A stretch of 6,249 bases of DNA, taken from assembly GCA_903917425.1 (NCBI GenBank), contig CAIXAQ010000918.1:1-6249 (forward strand), given 5' to 3'. The notes beneath the pieces are model-generated. The model ran no database searches. It was given only the letters and a program-made list of their open reading frames with translations, and was not told where the DNA came from. This DNA is from an uncultured Bacteroidales bacterium (GTDB taxonomy: Bacteria; Bacteroidota; Bacteroidia; Bacteroidales; UBA4417). Of this stretch, positions 1-6,249 are shown piece after piece; within the stretch, counting starts at the first letter, position 1, and each line of letters begins with the position of its first letter. A program made the translations under genes and the position numbers.

Positions 1-118
1 CGTTTACCGGCCGGTTGTCCCGGAAATTTATATTCCGGTTCTAGAAAATCTTGAAAGTCTGGGTATTAAAATGGAGGAGACTTTCGGCTTAGGATTAGAT
101 AAAATGATTAAATTCTGA
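1..118 (+). CDS. Saccharopine dehydrogenase-like protein, C-terminal end only
   Basis: An open frame enters from the left edge (first full codon at base 2) and ends at TGA 116-118, leaving 38 residues. The segment PEIYIPVLENLESLGIKMEE resembles, from memory, the extreme C-terminus of saccharopine dehydrogenase (LYS9 and the dehydrogenase half of AASS), where a K/P-E-I-Y-x-P-I/V-L-E stretch is followed by a helix and a G-I turn. That enzyme handles saccharopine in lysine metabolism in the cytoplasm using NAD(P). No catalytic or nucleotide-binding residues lie in the visible part, so the name rests on tail similarity alone. The last dozen residues (ending GLDKMIKF) extend beyond the tail I remember for the family. 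The next gene is on the same strand 47 bases downstream, so the two could be co-transcribed. An unrelated protein with a similar helix is possible. Confidence 0.5.
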   Translation, partial: VYRPVVPEIYIPVLENLESLGIKMEETFGLGLDKMIKF

Positions 119-165
119 AATATTTTAAGGAAGATTATTACTTCGTTAACTAATTACTTTATTTG

Positions 166-423
166 ATGGCTAAATATGCAAAATGGATTGGTGGAGGACT
201 TGGTTGGGCCTTTGGTGGACCCATTGGAGGAATCCTGGGTTTTGTGTTCGGTTCTGTAGTTGATGGAATACAAACCATTGAAATTAATTCTTCAACTAGA
301 CCAGGTTTAACGCAGTATGGTGATTTCAGTGCAAGTTTGCTCGTTCTTTCTGCCCAGCGGCCGGTAAGGCGTTTTTGTCAGTTTTCTGAACTTTTTCGGG
401 TGATGGCTGCGCCGGAATTTTAG
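166..423 (+). pseudogene. TerB/DjlA-like protein, 5' fragment fused to antisense sequence
   Basis: The ATG at 166 gives MAKYAKWIGGGLGWAFGGPI, the characteristic start of Bacteroidota TerB-domain/DjlA-like co-chaperone proteins; a TTG just upstream at 163 is an unlikely start. Residues 7-35 form a glycine-zipper-like hydrophobic segment (GG, GGPIGG, GFVFGS) that may associate with the membrane. Residues 52-63 (GDFSASLLVLSA) match the opening of the TerB helical domain. Family members usually run to roughly 240-280 residues, with the TerB domain and often a C-terminal J domain with an HPD motif. Here similarity stops after Ala63 (352-354). The last 22 residues, starting QRPVRRF, are the antisense of the neighbouring usher-like gene and end at TAG 421-423. 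The TerB core and any J domain are missing. Neither other forward frame after 354 restores the family sequence, so a simple frameshift does not explain it. The fragment is probably non-functional, or an assembly artefact. Confidence 0.72.
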
Positions 424-3115
424 CCTGGCTGACAGATTCCGGAGTTTCAACCTTTTTATCCTGAATCAACTCACCCTGGGTTTCATTTTTATCTTTTGTC
501 AGCTGGAATTCGATATTATCGATAATATCACCATTTTCGGTTGGACGGATCTCGAATTCAAAGCGCTCCTGGTTGCTAACTGCTTTTAAACGGAATAATT
601 GAGCCATGTCAATTTCGGCATAATATTTACCCGGCGCCAACCCGATATAGGAAAAATATCCATCGGATTCACTTTGTGTTTTAGCGATAAGAATACCATT
701 TTCAGTAAATATATTGATAACGATCCGGCTCTGTGCTTTAAGCCTGGTACCTGTTTTCATATAAACCGTGCCATTGATTTCGCCCATTACTTTTATCGGA
801 ATTTCAAGCAATTTAAACTGGTTAGGATCCATCATTATGCTGATGGTCTTATTTTGTATTTGCCAGGCAATGTTATCAAACTGGGTATCACTGAACTCGA
901 GCATATAGCTGGCATAAGGTTCCAGGTCCATGATACGGATAATTGAATCCTTTGAATCAGGCAATATCCTGCCACCGTTGATACGTATGCTCATACCGGA
1001 TGTAATAGGCTCATTATTATCCCTATGATCGTTATTATTTATATCAAGGAATGGAATTACGGTTAATCCGGCCCGGCCAACCTGCGAACGCCGGTCGAAA
1101 ATGGCAAGCCCGTTACCGCTCCCGGTGGCTAAACTTCCCCTCGCACTTTGTCCTGTAATAATAGCATTGTTTGAAAACCGCGTATTCAGGCTAATCTGCG
1201 CAAAGGAGAAATCGTACCTGAATGTTAGTTCAATCGTGTTAAAATTGCTCCGGAAATTATTTTCCCAGGTCAGCGAAAGGTTGGTTTTGGGCGAGAAATT
1301 ATTCTCTAATTCAACTTTGGTTGTAATGAGTTTACCGTTTGAAAAATCGTATTGTGCCTGTGGCCTGAAAGACAATGTCTTGAAAAAACGGAATCCAAGA
1401 GCCAGGTTGCCGTAAATATACTTGTCGTATTTGCCAAGCCAGTTTGCATTTCCTGTAAAATTGGCACTTACGCCCTTGAAAAATGTTGAAATGGTGGCTT
1501 CCATGGTAGAATATGTGGTCTCCTTTAAAACATTCTGACTGTAGCTCAAACGGCTATAAGCTTTAAACTTGTGGATCGAAATCGGCAACGAAATTCTTAT
1601 CTTTCTTTCTTCCAGATAATTAAACGTAATGGCTTTCTGTTCAAATGCATACTTGGTATAGTCGATATCAAAAACAAAATTGGAAGGCAGACTGTAACTC
1701 AAGAGCGCTTTGGTACGTACGCCATAGGCATATTCGCCGTTAATCAGGATGTTGCTGAACAACTGAGCCGATCCATTAACGAACGGGATGGATGGCGACG
1801 ATTGTATGGATGAAAGATACTCGTAGCCACCTCCCAACGTAAGGTGGCGGCTAATCCCCACGCTGACTTCGGTGTGAGTAAAAACATTATGGCTGGTATC
1901 CTGAAGCATAGCCCCTGAAATGGAATATTGAATTTCACCTTTTGGAAGAAAATTAAACGGAACATTAATTATTTGCTCCTTTTGACGCTCTTCGCCCCAT
2001 GGCCCATAAAATTTTACCAGCACAATGGATGCACCATAAACCAGGGGAATATCAAACTTGTAGAAACCCGAGGCATCAGACGTGGTAAAATCAACAATAA
2101 CATTATTGATATAAAGTTCAACTGTCCAGCCAGGCTCCGTAAAATCAGACATGGTATAGGTTCCGAATGACCGGCGGTAGGATGTAGGTGTATTGGTAAT
2201 TATGGTACCAATAAGAGGCGAATAGATGCTGGCAATAGAGCGTGAGGAAATTTTTCCGACAACAACCTGCTTTACAATCTTTGAATTATTGTTGGCCCAT
2301 CGCCAATGGTACTGTTGCTGTCTCTTATCGAATTGGGTTCTTGTGGAATAATTAAGCTCAATATCAGTTTCACCTCCCAGAAATTCAGTACCTATTCCAA
2401 GCGACGTGCGAGTTTCGGCAGCTCCGCCGACTAACTGGGTCGAGTAAACGGCCCAATCGGCCATGAAGCCTCTGAATACATGGTATTTCCGGGCATAGGT
2501 AGTATCAACGGTAACTTCACCCCGCAAACGGCTGATATTCTTACGCATCTGCTCCAACCTCAATTCTTTAATTACGGGTAATTCGTGGCTGGTTTTCAAT
2601 TCGACCGACAAGCTATTGAAATTAAACCTGCAATCTAAACCAAATATTTTCCCGTATTGATCAATTTTAAGCGCAATACCCGATGCTTCCGTGCTTAGCA
2701 TTTCATTTTCAGTAAGTTGTACCATCTTACCATCAATAAACACGGTATGACTATCCATGCTTATGATATATTTGTTGTTTTCGGTCAAATAAAAACCGCT
2801 TATTGTATCATTAAATTCGGAAACTGTCTGATTGATTTTCAAACACCGGAACATTTCGGCCACAGGGAGATAAACCTGCTCATTTTTATAAATAGCAGTA
2901 ATTTCATAACCACCGATTCCCTGCACCATCAAAAAAACAGATATCTCCTCGTAATCATCACCGGGATTCTGAGCTTTTACATTTTGAGGAATTAACAATA
3001 TTATACATAAAAAAAGGAAAATACTGAAAATTTGATTTATACGATTTTTTCTATGCACACTTTTCAGTTGCCTGGCCACAGGGAAATTCAGATCTGAATA
3101 AAGTGCTGGAATCAT
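326..3115 (-). CDS. Fimbrial usher-like outer-membrane beta-barrel protein
   Basis: Predicted outer-membrane protein of 929 residues from the ATG at 3115; an in-frame TTG at 3133 would add six residues and overlap the upstream gene. The ATG lies 4 bases after the stop of the DUF4402 gene, which favours it and suggests coupled translation. A long basic leader precedes the hydrophobic stretch at residues 29-43 and a likely cleavage at NVKA|QNP (48/49). Residues about 49-174 form an N-terminal domain with a YLPVAEMF motif. Residues about 209-679 are rich in alternating aromatic/polar beta strands, as in a barrel. Inside it, residues 325-377 look like an usher plug (GWTVELYINNVIV, then FDIPLVYG and VKFYGPWGEE). 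They are followed at 385-398 by VPFNFLPKGEIQYS, resembling the segment after the plug in alpha/CS1-type and classical ushers. Residues 691-702 (DINNNDHRDNNE) resemble an acidic Ca-binding loop. Residues about 770-845 look like a carboxypeptidase-regulatory-like Ig fold (SDGYFSYIGLAPGKYY). The tail from 874 is Lys/Glu/Pro/Gln-rich. The last eight or so residues come from the foreign sequence at the breakpoint. Alternative reading: a generic barrel with regulatory-like domains. Confidence 0.68.
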   Translation of the reverse strand: MIPALYSDLNFPVARQLKSVHRKNRINQIFSIFLFLCIILLIPQNVKAQNPGDDYEEISVFLMVQGIGGYEITAIYKNEQVYLPVAEMFRCLKINQTVSEFNDTISGFYLTENNKYIISMDSHTVFIDGKMVQLTENEMLSTEASGIALKIDQYGKIFGLDCRFNFNSLSVELKTSHELPVIKELRLEQMRKNISRLRGEVTVDTTYARKYHVFRGFMADWAVYSTQLVGGAAETRTSLGIGTEFLGGETDIELNYSTRTQFDKRQQQYHWRWANNNSKIVKQVVVGKISSRSIASIYSPLIGTIITNTPTSYRRSFGTYTMSDFTEPGWTVELYINNVIVDFTTSDASGFYKFDIPLVYGASIVLVKFYGPWGEERQKEQIINVPFNFLPKGEIQYSISGAMLQDTSHNVFTHTEVSVGISRHLTLGGGYEYLSSIQSSPSIPFVNGSAQLFSNILINGEYAYGVRTKALLSYSLPSNFVFDIDYTKYAFEQKAITFNYLEERKIRISLPISIHKFKAYSRLSYSQNVLKETTYSTMEATISTFFKGVSANFTGNANWLGKYDKYIYGNLALGFRFFKTLSFRPQAQYDFSNGKLITTKVELENNFSPKTNLSLTWENNFRSNFNTIELTFRYDFSFAQISLNTRFSNNAIITGQSARGSLATGSGNGLAIFDRRSQVGRAGLTVIPFLDINNNDHRDNNEPITSGMSIRINGGRILPDSKDSIIRIMDLEPYASYMLEFSDTQFDNIAWQIQNKTISIMMDPNQFKLLEIPIKVMGEINGTVYMKTGTRLKAQSRIVINIFTENGILIAKTQSESDGYFSYIGLAPGKYYAEIDMAQLFRLKAVSNQERFEFEIRPTENGDIIDNIEFQLTKDKNETQGELIQDKKVETPESVSQAKIPAQPSPEKVQKTDKNALPAAGQKERANLH
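350..360. other. Putative breakpoint joining terB/djlA-like 5' end to usher-like 3' end
   Basis: Up to about 354 the plus strand encodes a family-typical TerB/DjlA N-terminus. From about 355 onward the minus strand encodes the tail of the usher-like protein. The minus-strand gene only finds its stop (326-328) inside the terB-like sequence, so its final residues (about QKERANLH) are translated from antisense terB-like DNA. Two convergent genes overlapping by 98 bases, each ending in the other's sequence, is not a normal gene boundary. No flanking inverted repeat, transposase or tRNA is visible. The exact base is uncertain by several positions, because the usher tail is low complexity and gives no conserved landmark. 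Confidence 0.65.
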
Positions 3116-3119
3116 CCGG

Positions 3120-3644
3120 TTACTGTTGTACAAAGGTTACTGAAAAATACCCTATATAATCGCCGGAAGGGTTATTCAACATAGTGCCTACAGTGAGTGT
3201 ACCTCCAATCCTGATCTGGGTTTTAAATGGCGGATTTATCGTATTGATAAACGGAGACGAAGGAATAGACGAACCCAGGTGCAAATGTAATGTGCCACCA
3301 TGGTTTCCGGTTAATACTACATCAGGTCCGTTGATGATTGTAATAATTGAACCTGGCAGGGCCTCCACTTCAAAAATAGCCGGATAAACCTGGTAGCCGA
3401 GAAAAACCGGGATCAGGTCGCCGGTAAGAGATCGCGAACCTATTGGATCCACTACAACCTGCCCACCCGTGTTGCCCTGGATAAATGCACCAAAACTCAG
3501 ATTCTGAAAAGTTGTGACTTGCATCGGACGGGGCGGGTCTTCCTGTGCATGAACCGAAAAACAAATAAAAAAAAGCGCCGCTATGCTGAAAAAATATGGA
3601 ATGAGCCTTTTGTTGACGGGTTTATATGTTATAGCTTGTATCAT
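3120..3644 (-). CDS. Secreted DUF4402 (pilin-like) protein
   Basis: A 174-residue secreted protein. The signal peptide has a lysine/arginine-containing n-region, a hydrophobic core at residues 15-31 and likely cleavage at VHA|QED (33/34). The mature part shows the DUF4402 layout: LSFGAFIQGNTGGQVVVDP at residues 49-67, then SLTGDL, then a strand with AIFEVEALPGSIITI at 89-103. It ends with IGGTLTVG at 146-153 and the final pair GDYIGYFSVTFVQQ at 161-174. In family members this end typically reads G-x-Y-x-G-x-F-x-V-T-V-x-Y-Q. DUF4402 proteins are all-beta and related in character to Mat/Ecp-type fimbrial subunits. The ATG (3642-3644) overlaps the stop of the upstream gene as ATGA, and the usher-like gene starts 4 bases after its TAA. 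No Shine-Dalgarno sequence precedes it, as is usual in this phylum. There are no cysteines in the mature part, so no subunit disulfide is possible. A role as the subunit exported by the downstream usher-like barrel is inferred from context. Confidence 0.75.
   Translation of the reverse strand: MIQAITYKPVNKRLIPYFFSIAALFFICFSVHAQEDPPRPMQVTTFQNLSFGAFIQGNTGGQVVVDPIGSRSLTGDLIPVFLGYQVYPAIFEVEALPGSIITIINGPDVVLTGNHGGTLHLHLGSSIPSSPFINTINPPFKTQIRIGGTLTVGTMLNNPSGDYIGYFSVTFVQQ
3641..3644 (-). promoter_or_regulatory. ATGA stop-start overlap (translational coupling)
   Basis: On the minus strand the DUF4402 ATG (3644-3642) shares bases with the TGA stop (3643-3641) of the large surface protein. With no Shine-Dalgarno sequence upstream, re-initiation by ribosomes finishing the first gene is the likely way the second is translated. 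That would tie production of the small subunit to that of the T9SS protein. Confidence 0.7.
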
Positions 3645-6249
3645 AAATTCGGGATGTAAATTTTTTGCGAATGTATGCCCTGTTGCGAAAACAAAGATAG
3701 TACATAAATACCGGCAGGTAAATGCTGATCTACCTCGTGCGAACCGTCGCCGTAAAGATTTTTCTGAAGCAGTACCTGTCCAAGTATATTGCTTACCACC
3801 AGTTTCGATTCCTTTCCTGATGCGAGTTCAACATAAACAACCAGTTTTCCGTTCGTCATATAAGCGGAGAATGTGTCTTTTTCTTTAGGAATATGCGCCA
3901 GGTCGTTTTCGCTGAATAAGAGCGCAAATCGGTTTTCGATGGTTCCCTTATCCAGGTGAACACGGTACGTTGGGTTTACCTGTAAATCCTGTATCAGCCC
4001 TGTAACCTCATCCGAGAGGAAGACACGAAGAACTCCCGGCATATTGGTAATGTCAATGGCCGACAAGGTAACCCAGGCGGTTTTTTCTATTTTCAAACCT
4101 AAAGGAACCCGGGTGATACTATCGAAAGGAAATGGAATAGCACTGATTGAGAGTCTTTCGGCTTGTGGTGTGAGGCCAAATAAGTTAGGGACACTTACAT
4201 CGGTGTTCATTAGTTTCAGAGCGTCAAATTCAGTATCAAATTCGTTGGTGGCCAACTCATCAAAATAAACAACCGTTGGATCCGCTGTTTTTTCATTCTC
4301 AAAAGTGGCAGCAAGCCTTACCAGGGATTTTGACTCAGCGAATGTTGATTTATGGAATACCGGCGACAGATTGTTAACCCTCACGCGGTTGTCCATGCTA
4401 AACGTGGCAGTAACGGGATACGATCCATTGGTTACATGAACAAAAAATCCCTGCATGGATGGAATTATCGGACTCGCAATACCATTGCTTGATGTCCCGT
4501 TAATATAGGAACTGTAAGTACCCGTATATTGATTTGTACTTCCCGCGTCGAACAAATAGATTGCATTGTCGACATTTGTTTTTGTCCAGCCATTTGCAGC
4601 ATCCCAATTAATGGGCGAAGGATAAGGGTTCCCGGCCAGGTTAAAACCTTTCGTGTATATTCTGTTGTGGTTATAAAAGTTTTGCGCTGTCATGATTCCA
4701 TTAGTAACAACACCTGTTACCCCGACCGTTTTAACTACCGCTGAACTGCCAAAATTTGCTGCGTACCCCTTCATGGGTATTAACAGGTTGGAGGTTGTAA
4801 CATATTTGAGCCAACCGGTTGAATATAAGGCAACACCCAAAGAGTCCAGATGGTTGTCCTCAAGGTAATCGTAAAACGTTGGGAATGGAGCAGCCAGATC
4901 CATATCGTCAGCAAACTCATTTACCGTTGCTGCCTGGAACGGGGAACTGAAATATTTATACCCGAATGCACTGGGAAGATACCGTTGCATGGTAACATTG
5001 CCTGTAACTTCGCCGGCACCAGTTCCGCTAATGAGCGCGGTTCGCGCTGCTGTAGAAACAAGGGTAATATTTCCGTTCGACACGAGGTTTCCTGTTTGTG
5101 CCGTGAGTATTCCAATGATACGGAGCGCCCCCCCCAGGCTTACACCATTCGAATTATTCACCGTCAGGCTATAGACCTCGCTATTGTAAATTGCTCCTGC
5201 CGGAATAGTCTGGGATGCGGAACCGGCTAATTCCAAAGTTGAATTGATAGCAGTGGCATCAATCTGGGCACCATTTGTAAAATTCAGACTGCCTTTTATA
5301 GTTAGTTTAAATCCGTTTGTCACCATGCGGTAAGCTGACTGGGCGTTGGTAACATTGGAAACCGACCTGTTTTGATCCAGTTGGCAATGGTTTACAGGAA
5401 CATCATCAAAAAGAATATTATCGTCCACAGCCGGGACAACATTCTCGGTCCAGTTTGCCGCTATATTCCATGCATTGCTGATGGTTCCTTTCCACCTGTT
5501 GTATAATATGCGTTCCCAGGCACCCATACTGGGAACACTGTACCGAAGGTTTGAACCAAAATCAATTGTAATTCCTGTCCCGGCAACTCCTCCTAAAACT
5601 GCAGTTATCTTAAAATCTGTTGCATTTGTCCCAGACGAATTTGCAAACAGAGGATTGACAACCAAACTATTGACATCGTTCCCGGTAACAATAGGTAAGG
5701 TTGTTTTATTTGCGGCGTTGTAAAATCCCAGAACGCCTCCTGTGCCTGAAACAAAATAATCGTTATAATCGAGGGTCAGATTTGTATTGACAGTATAATT
5801 GAAATAGACAGCATAATGTAAACTTGCACCACCAATGGTTGTGCGGGTATTTACAAAAATATTATTCCTGAAATTTCGGACATTGGTAGTAACAGCACTG
5901 TATAAAGCATACGACTTATTCGTTGTTCCGGAAGTCAAACTACCGCTTATATTTATAGTATTGAAATACAGGTTATTATTATTGCCGGCAGCGCCTGTTT
6001 CGTACAAGCCATATAGGGTTGATTTTGTGTTACCACCCAGGTTTATAATATTGTTATAATAGGTGGCTACACCTGCTGCAACTTTAATGCCATATACCGA
6101 TGCTGTTGTTGAACTGGCACCTGTAACTGATAAACCATAAATAAAATTCCCGGAAACAATATTATTGCCTGTACCGGCGGTAAAGTATATTCCGGTGACA
6201 TTACCGGCAAAAGAAACGTAGGTATTTGACAGGTTATAAATTGTATTCC
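3641..6249 (-). CDS. T9SS-exported beta-helix surface protein, N-terminus off window
   Basis: The frame is open from the right edge, giving 868 visible residues and ending at TGA 3641-3643. A TTG at 6005-6007 is an internal leucine codon, because coding continues upstream of it with the same repeat pattern. Residues 1-245 are a low-complexity Asn/Gly/Thr/Ser ladder of parallel beta-helix turns (GNFIYGLSVTGASSTTASVY, NNIINLGG, RNNIFVNTRT). It closes with the usual NPLFANSSGTNATDFKI and PSMGAW ending. Residues 250-300 hold the module WKGTISNAWNIAANWTENVV with VDDNILFDD, common in large Bacteroidota surface proteins. Residues about 300-630 are further beta-rich repeats, including FNLAGNPYPSPINWD. 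The C-terminal ~80 residues are a type A T9SS sorting domain. Such proteins cross the outer membrane through the T9SS, lose this domain and are anchored at the surface or released. Function is inferred to be adhesion or surface structure; no enzyme motif is seen. Its gene is first of the three in the visible operon, and its stop overlaps the DUF4402 start. Confidence 0.85.
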   Translation of the reverse strand, partial: NTIYNLSNTYVSFAGNVTGIYFTAGTGNNIVSGNFIYGLSVTGASSTTASVYGIKVAAGVATYYNNIINLGGNTKSTLYGLYETGAAGNNNNLYFNTINISGSLTSGTTNKSYALYSAVTTNVRNFRNNIFVNTRTTIGGASLHYAVYFNYTVNTNLTLDYNDYFVSGTGGVLGFYNAANKTTLPIVTGNDVNSLVVNPLFANSSGTNATDFKITAVLGGVAGTGITIDFGSNLRYSVPSMGAWERILYNRWKGTISNAWNIAANWTENVVPAVDDNILFDDVPVNHCQLDQNRSVSNVTNAQSAYRMVTNGFKLTIKGSLNFTNGAQIDATAINSTLELAGSASQTIPAGAIYNSEVYSLTVNNSNGVSLGGALRIIGILTAQTGNLVSNGNITLVSTAARTALISGTGAGEVTGNVTMQRYLPSAFGYKYFSSPFQAATVNEFADDMDLAAPFPTFYDYLEDNHLDSLGVALYSTGWLKYVTTSNLLIPMKGYAANFGSSAVVKTVGVTGVVTNGIMTAQNFYNHNRIYTKGFNLAGNPYPSPINWDAANGWTKTNVDNAIYLFDAGSTNQYTGTYSSYINGTSSNGIASPIIPSMQGFFVHVTNGSYPVTATFSMDNRVRVNNLSPVFHKSTFAESKSLVRLAATFENEKTADPTVVYFDELATNEFDTEFDALKLMNTDVSVPNLFGLTPQAERLSISAIPFPFDSITRVPLGLKIEKTAWVTLSAIDITNMPGVLRVFLSDEVTGLIQDLQVNPTYRVHLDKGTIENRFALLFSENDLAHIPKEKDTFSAYMTNGKLVVYVELASGKESKLVVSNILGQVLLQKNLYGDGSHEVDQHLPAGIYVLSLFSQQGIHSQKIYIPNL
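3644..3880 (-). other. Type A T9SS C-terminal sorting domain
   Basis: The last 79 codons of the large surface protein show the order expected for this domain: a first strand (GKLVVYVE), then KLVVSNILGQVLLQ, a loop with DQHLPAGIYVLSLF, and a final QKIYIPNL strand. The L-P-A-G-I-Y-V-L segment followed by a short lysine-containing end strand is the hallmark of type A domains. It directs export through the T9SS and is normally cut off by the sortase-like protease PorU. Confidence 0.88.
5513..6249 (-). repeat. Degenerate beta-helix repeat region (protein level)
   Basis: Roughly 245 codons of imperfect repeats with recurring units: NNI-I/V followed by N or G-G, then S/T-rich turns, then Y-G-I/L and a new Asn ladder. 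The units are recognisable in protein but have diverged in DNA, so no long exact nucleotide repeat is seen. The region continues beyond the right edge, so the total number of turns is unknown. Confidence 0.6.

Noticed and set aside
126..133. AAGGAAG as a ribosome binding site for the gene at 166
   Set aside because: It is more than 30 bases upstream of the ATG, and genes of this phylum rarely use Shine-Dalgarno sequences.
155..162. TACTTTAT as a Bacteroidota -7 promoter box (TAnnTTTG)
   Set aside because: It misses the final G and lies immediately before the ATG, leaving almost no leader; no clear -33 partner was found.
358..365. CGGCCGGT at the breakpoint, also present at 8-15, as a recombination repeat
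   Set aside because: Eight bases containing a simple CGGCCG palindrome can recur by chance, and the first copy is inside an apparently normal gene end.
355..423. Frameshift as the explanation for the short terB/djlA-like frame
   Set aside because: The other two forward frames after 354 give PSGR-stop or PAAGKAFLSVF-stop, neither resembling the family, while the minus strand is coding here.
599..946. Plus-strand open frame opposite the usher-like gene
   Set aside because: It is antisense to a well-supported coding region, and its translation has no recognisable domain.
4850..5230. Plus-strand open frame of 126 codons opposite the T9SS protein
   Set aside because: It is a shadow of the beta-rich minus-strand gene; its cysteine- and arginine-rich translation looks like antisense sequence.
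6005..6007. TTG as the start of the large surface protein
   Set aside because: The frame stays open to the right edge with continuous beta-helix repeats, so this is an internal leucine codon.

Overview
The window looks like chromosomal DNA from a member of the Bacteroidota. The evidence is a C-terminal type A sorting signal of the type IX secretion system (T9SS) on one large protein, signal peptides ending in the A|Q style common in this phylum, no Shine-Dalgarno sequences before the starts, and a DUF4402 protein. Genus and species cannot be read from it. There are no RNA genes, CRISPR arrays, insertion sequences or clear terminators, and no gene-free stretch over 50 bases.

Left edge (1-354, plus strand): the last 38 codons of a probable saccharopine dehydrogenase, then after 47 bases the start of a TerB/DjlA-like gene. 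Only about 63 codons of the second gene resemble its family. Near base 355 the sequence switches abruptly to the antisense of the next gene.

The rest (326-6249, minus strand) is one tightly packed three-gene operon, transcribed right to left. First comes the C-terminal 868 residues of a very long beta-helix surface protein exported by the T9SS; its start lies beyond the right edge. Next is a small secreted DUF4402 protein, a pilin-like fold, whose ATG overlaps the previous stop as ATGA. Last is a roughly 930-residue outer-membrane protein with the plug and barrel layout of a fimbrial usher, whose ATG lies 4 bases after the preceding stop.

Inferred working picture: a fimbria-like or surface-adhesion cassette in which the usher-like barrel would export or assemble the DUF4402 subunit, and the T9SS protein would be a co-expressed surface adhesin. 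No periplasmic chaperone gene is visible. The point near base 355, where two convergent truncated genes read into each other, is either a real deletion or insertion breakpoint or an assembly chimera. It should be resolved before the left and right parts are treated as neighbours.
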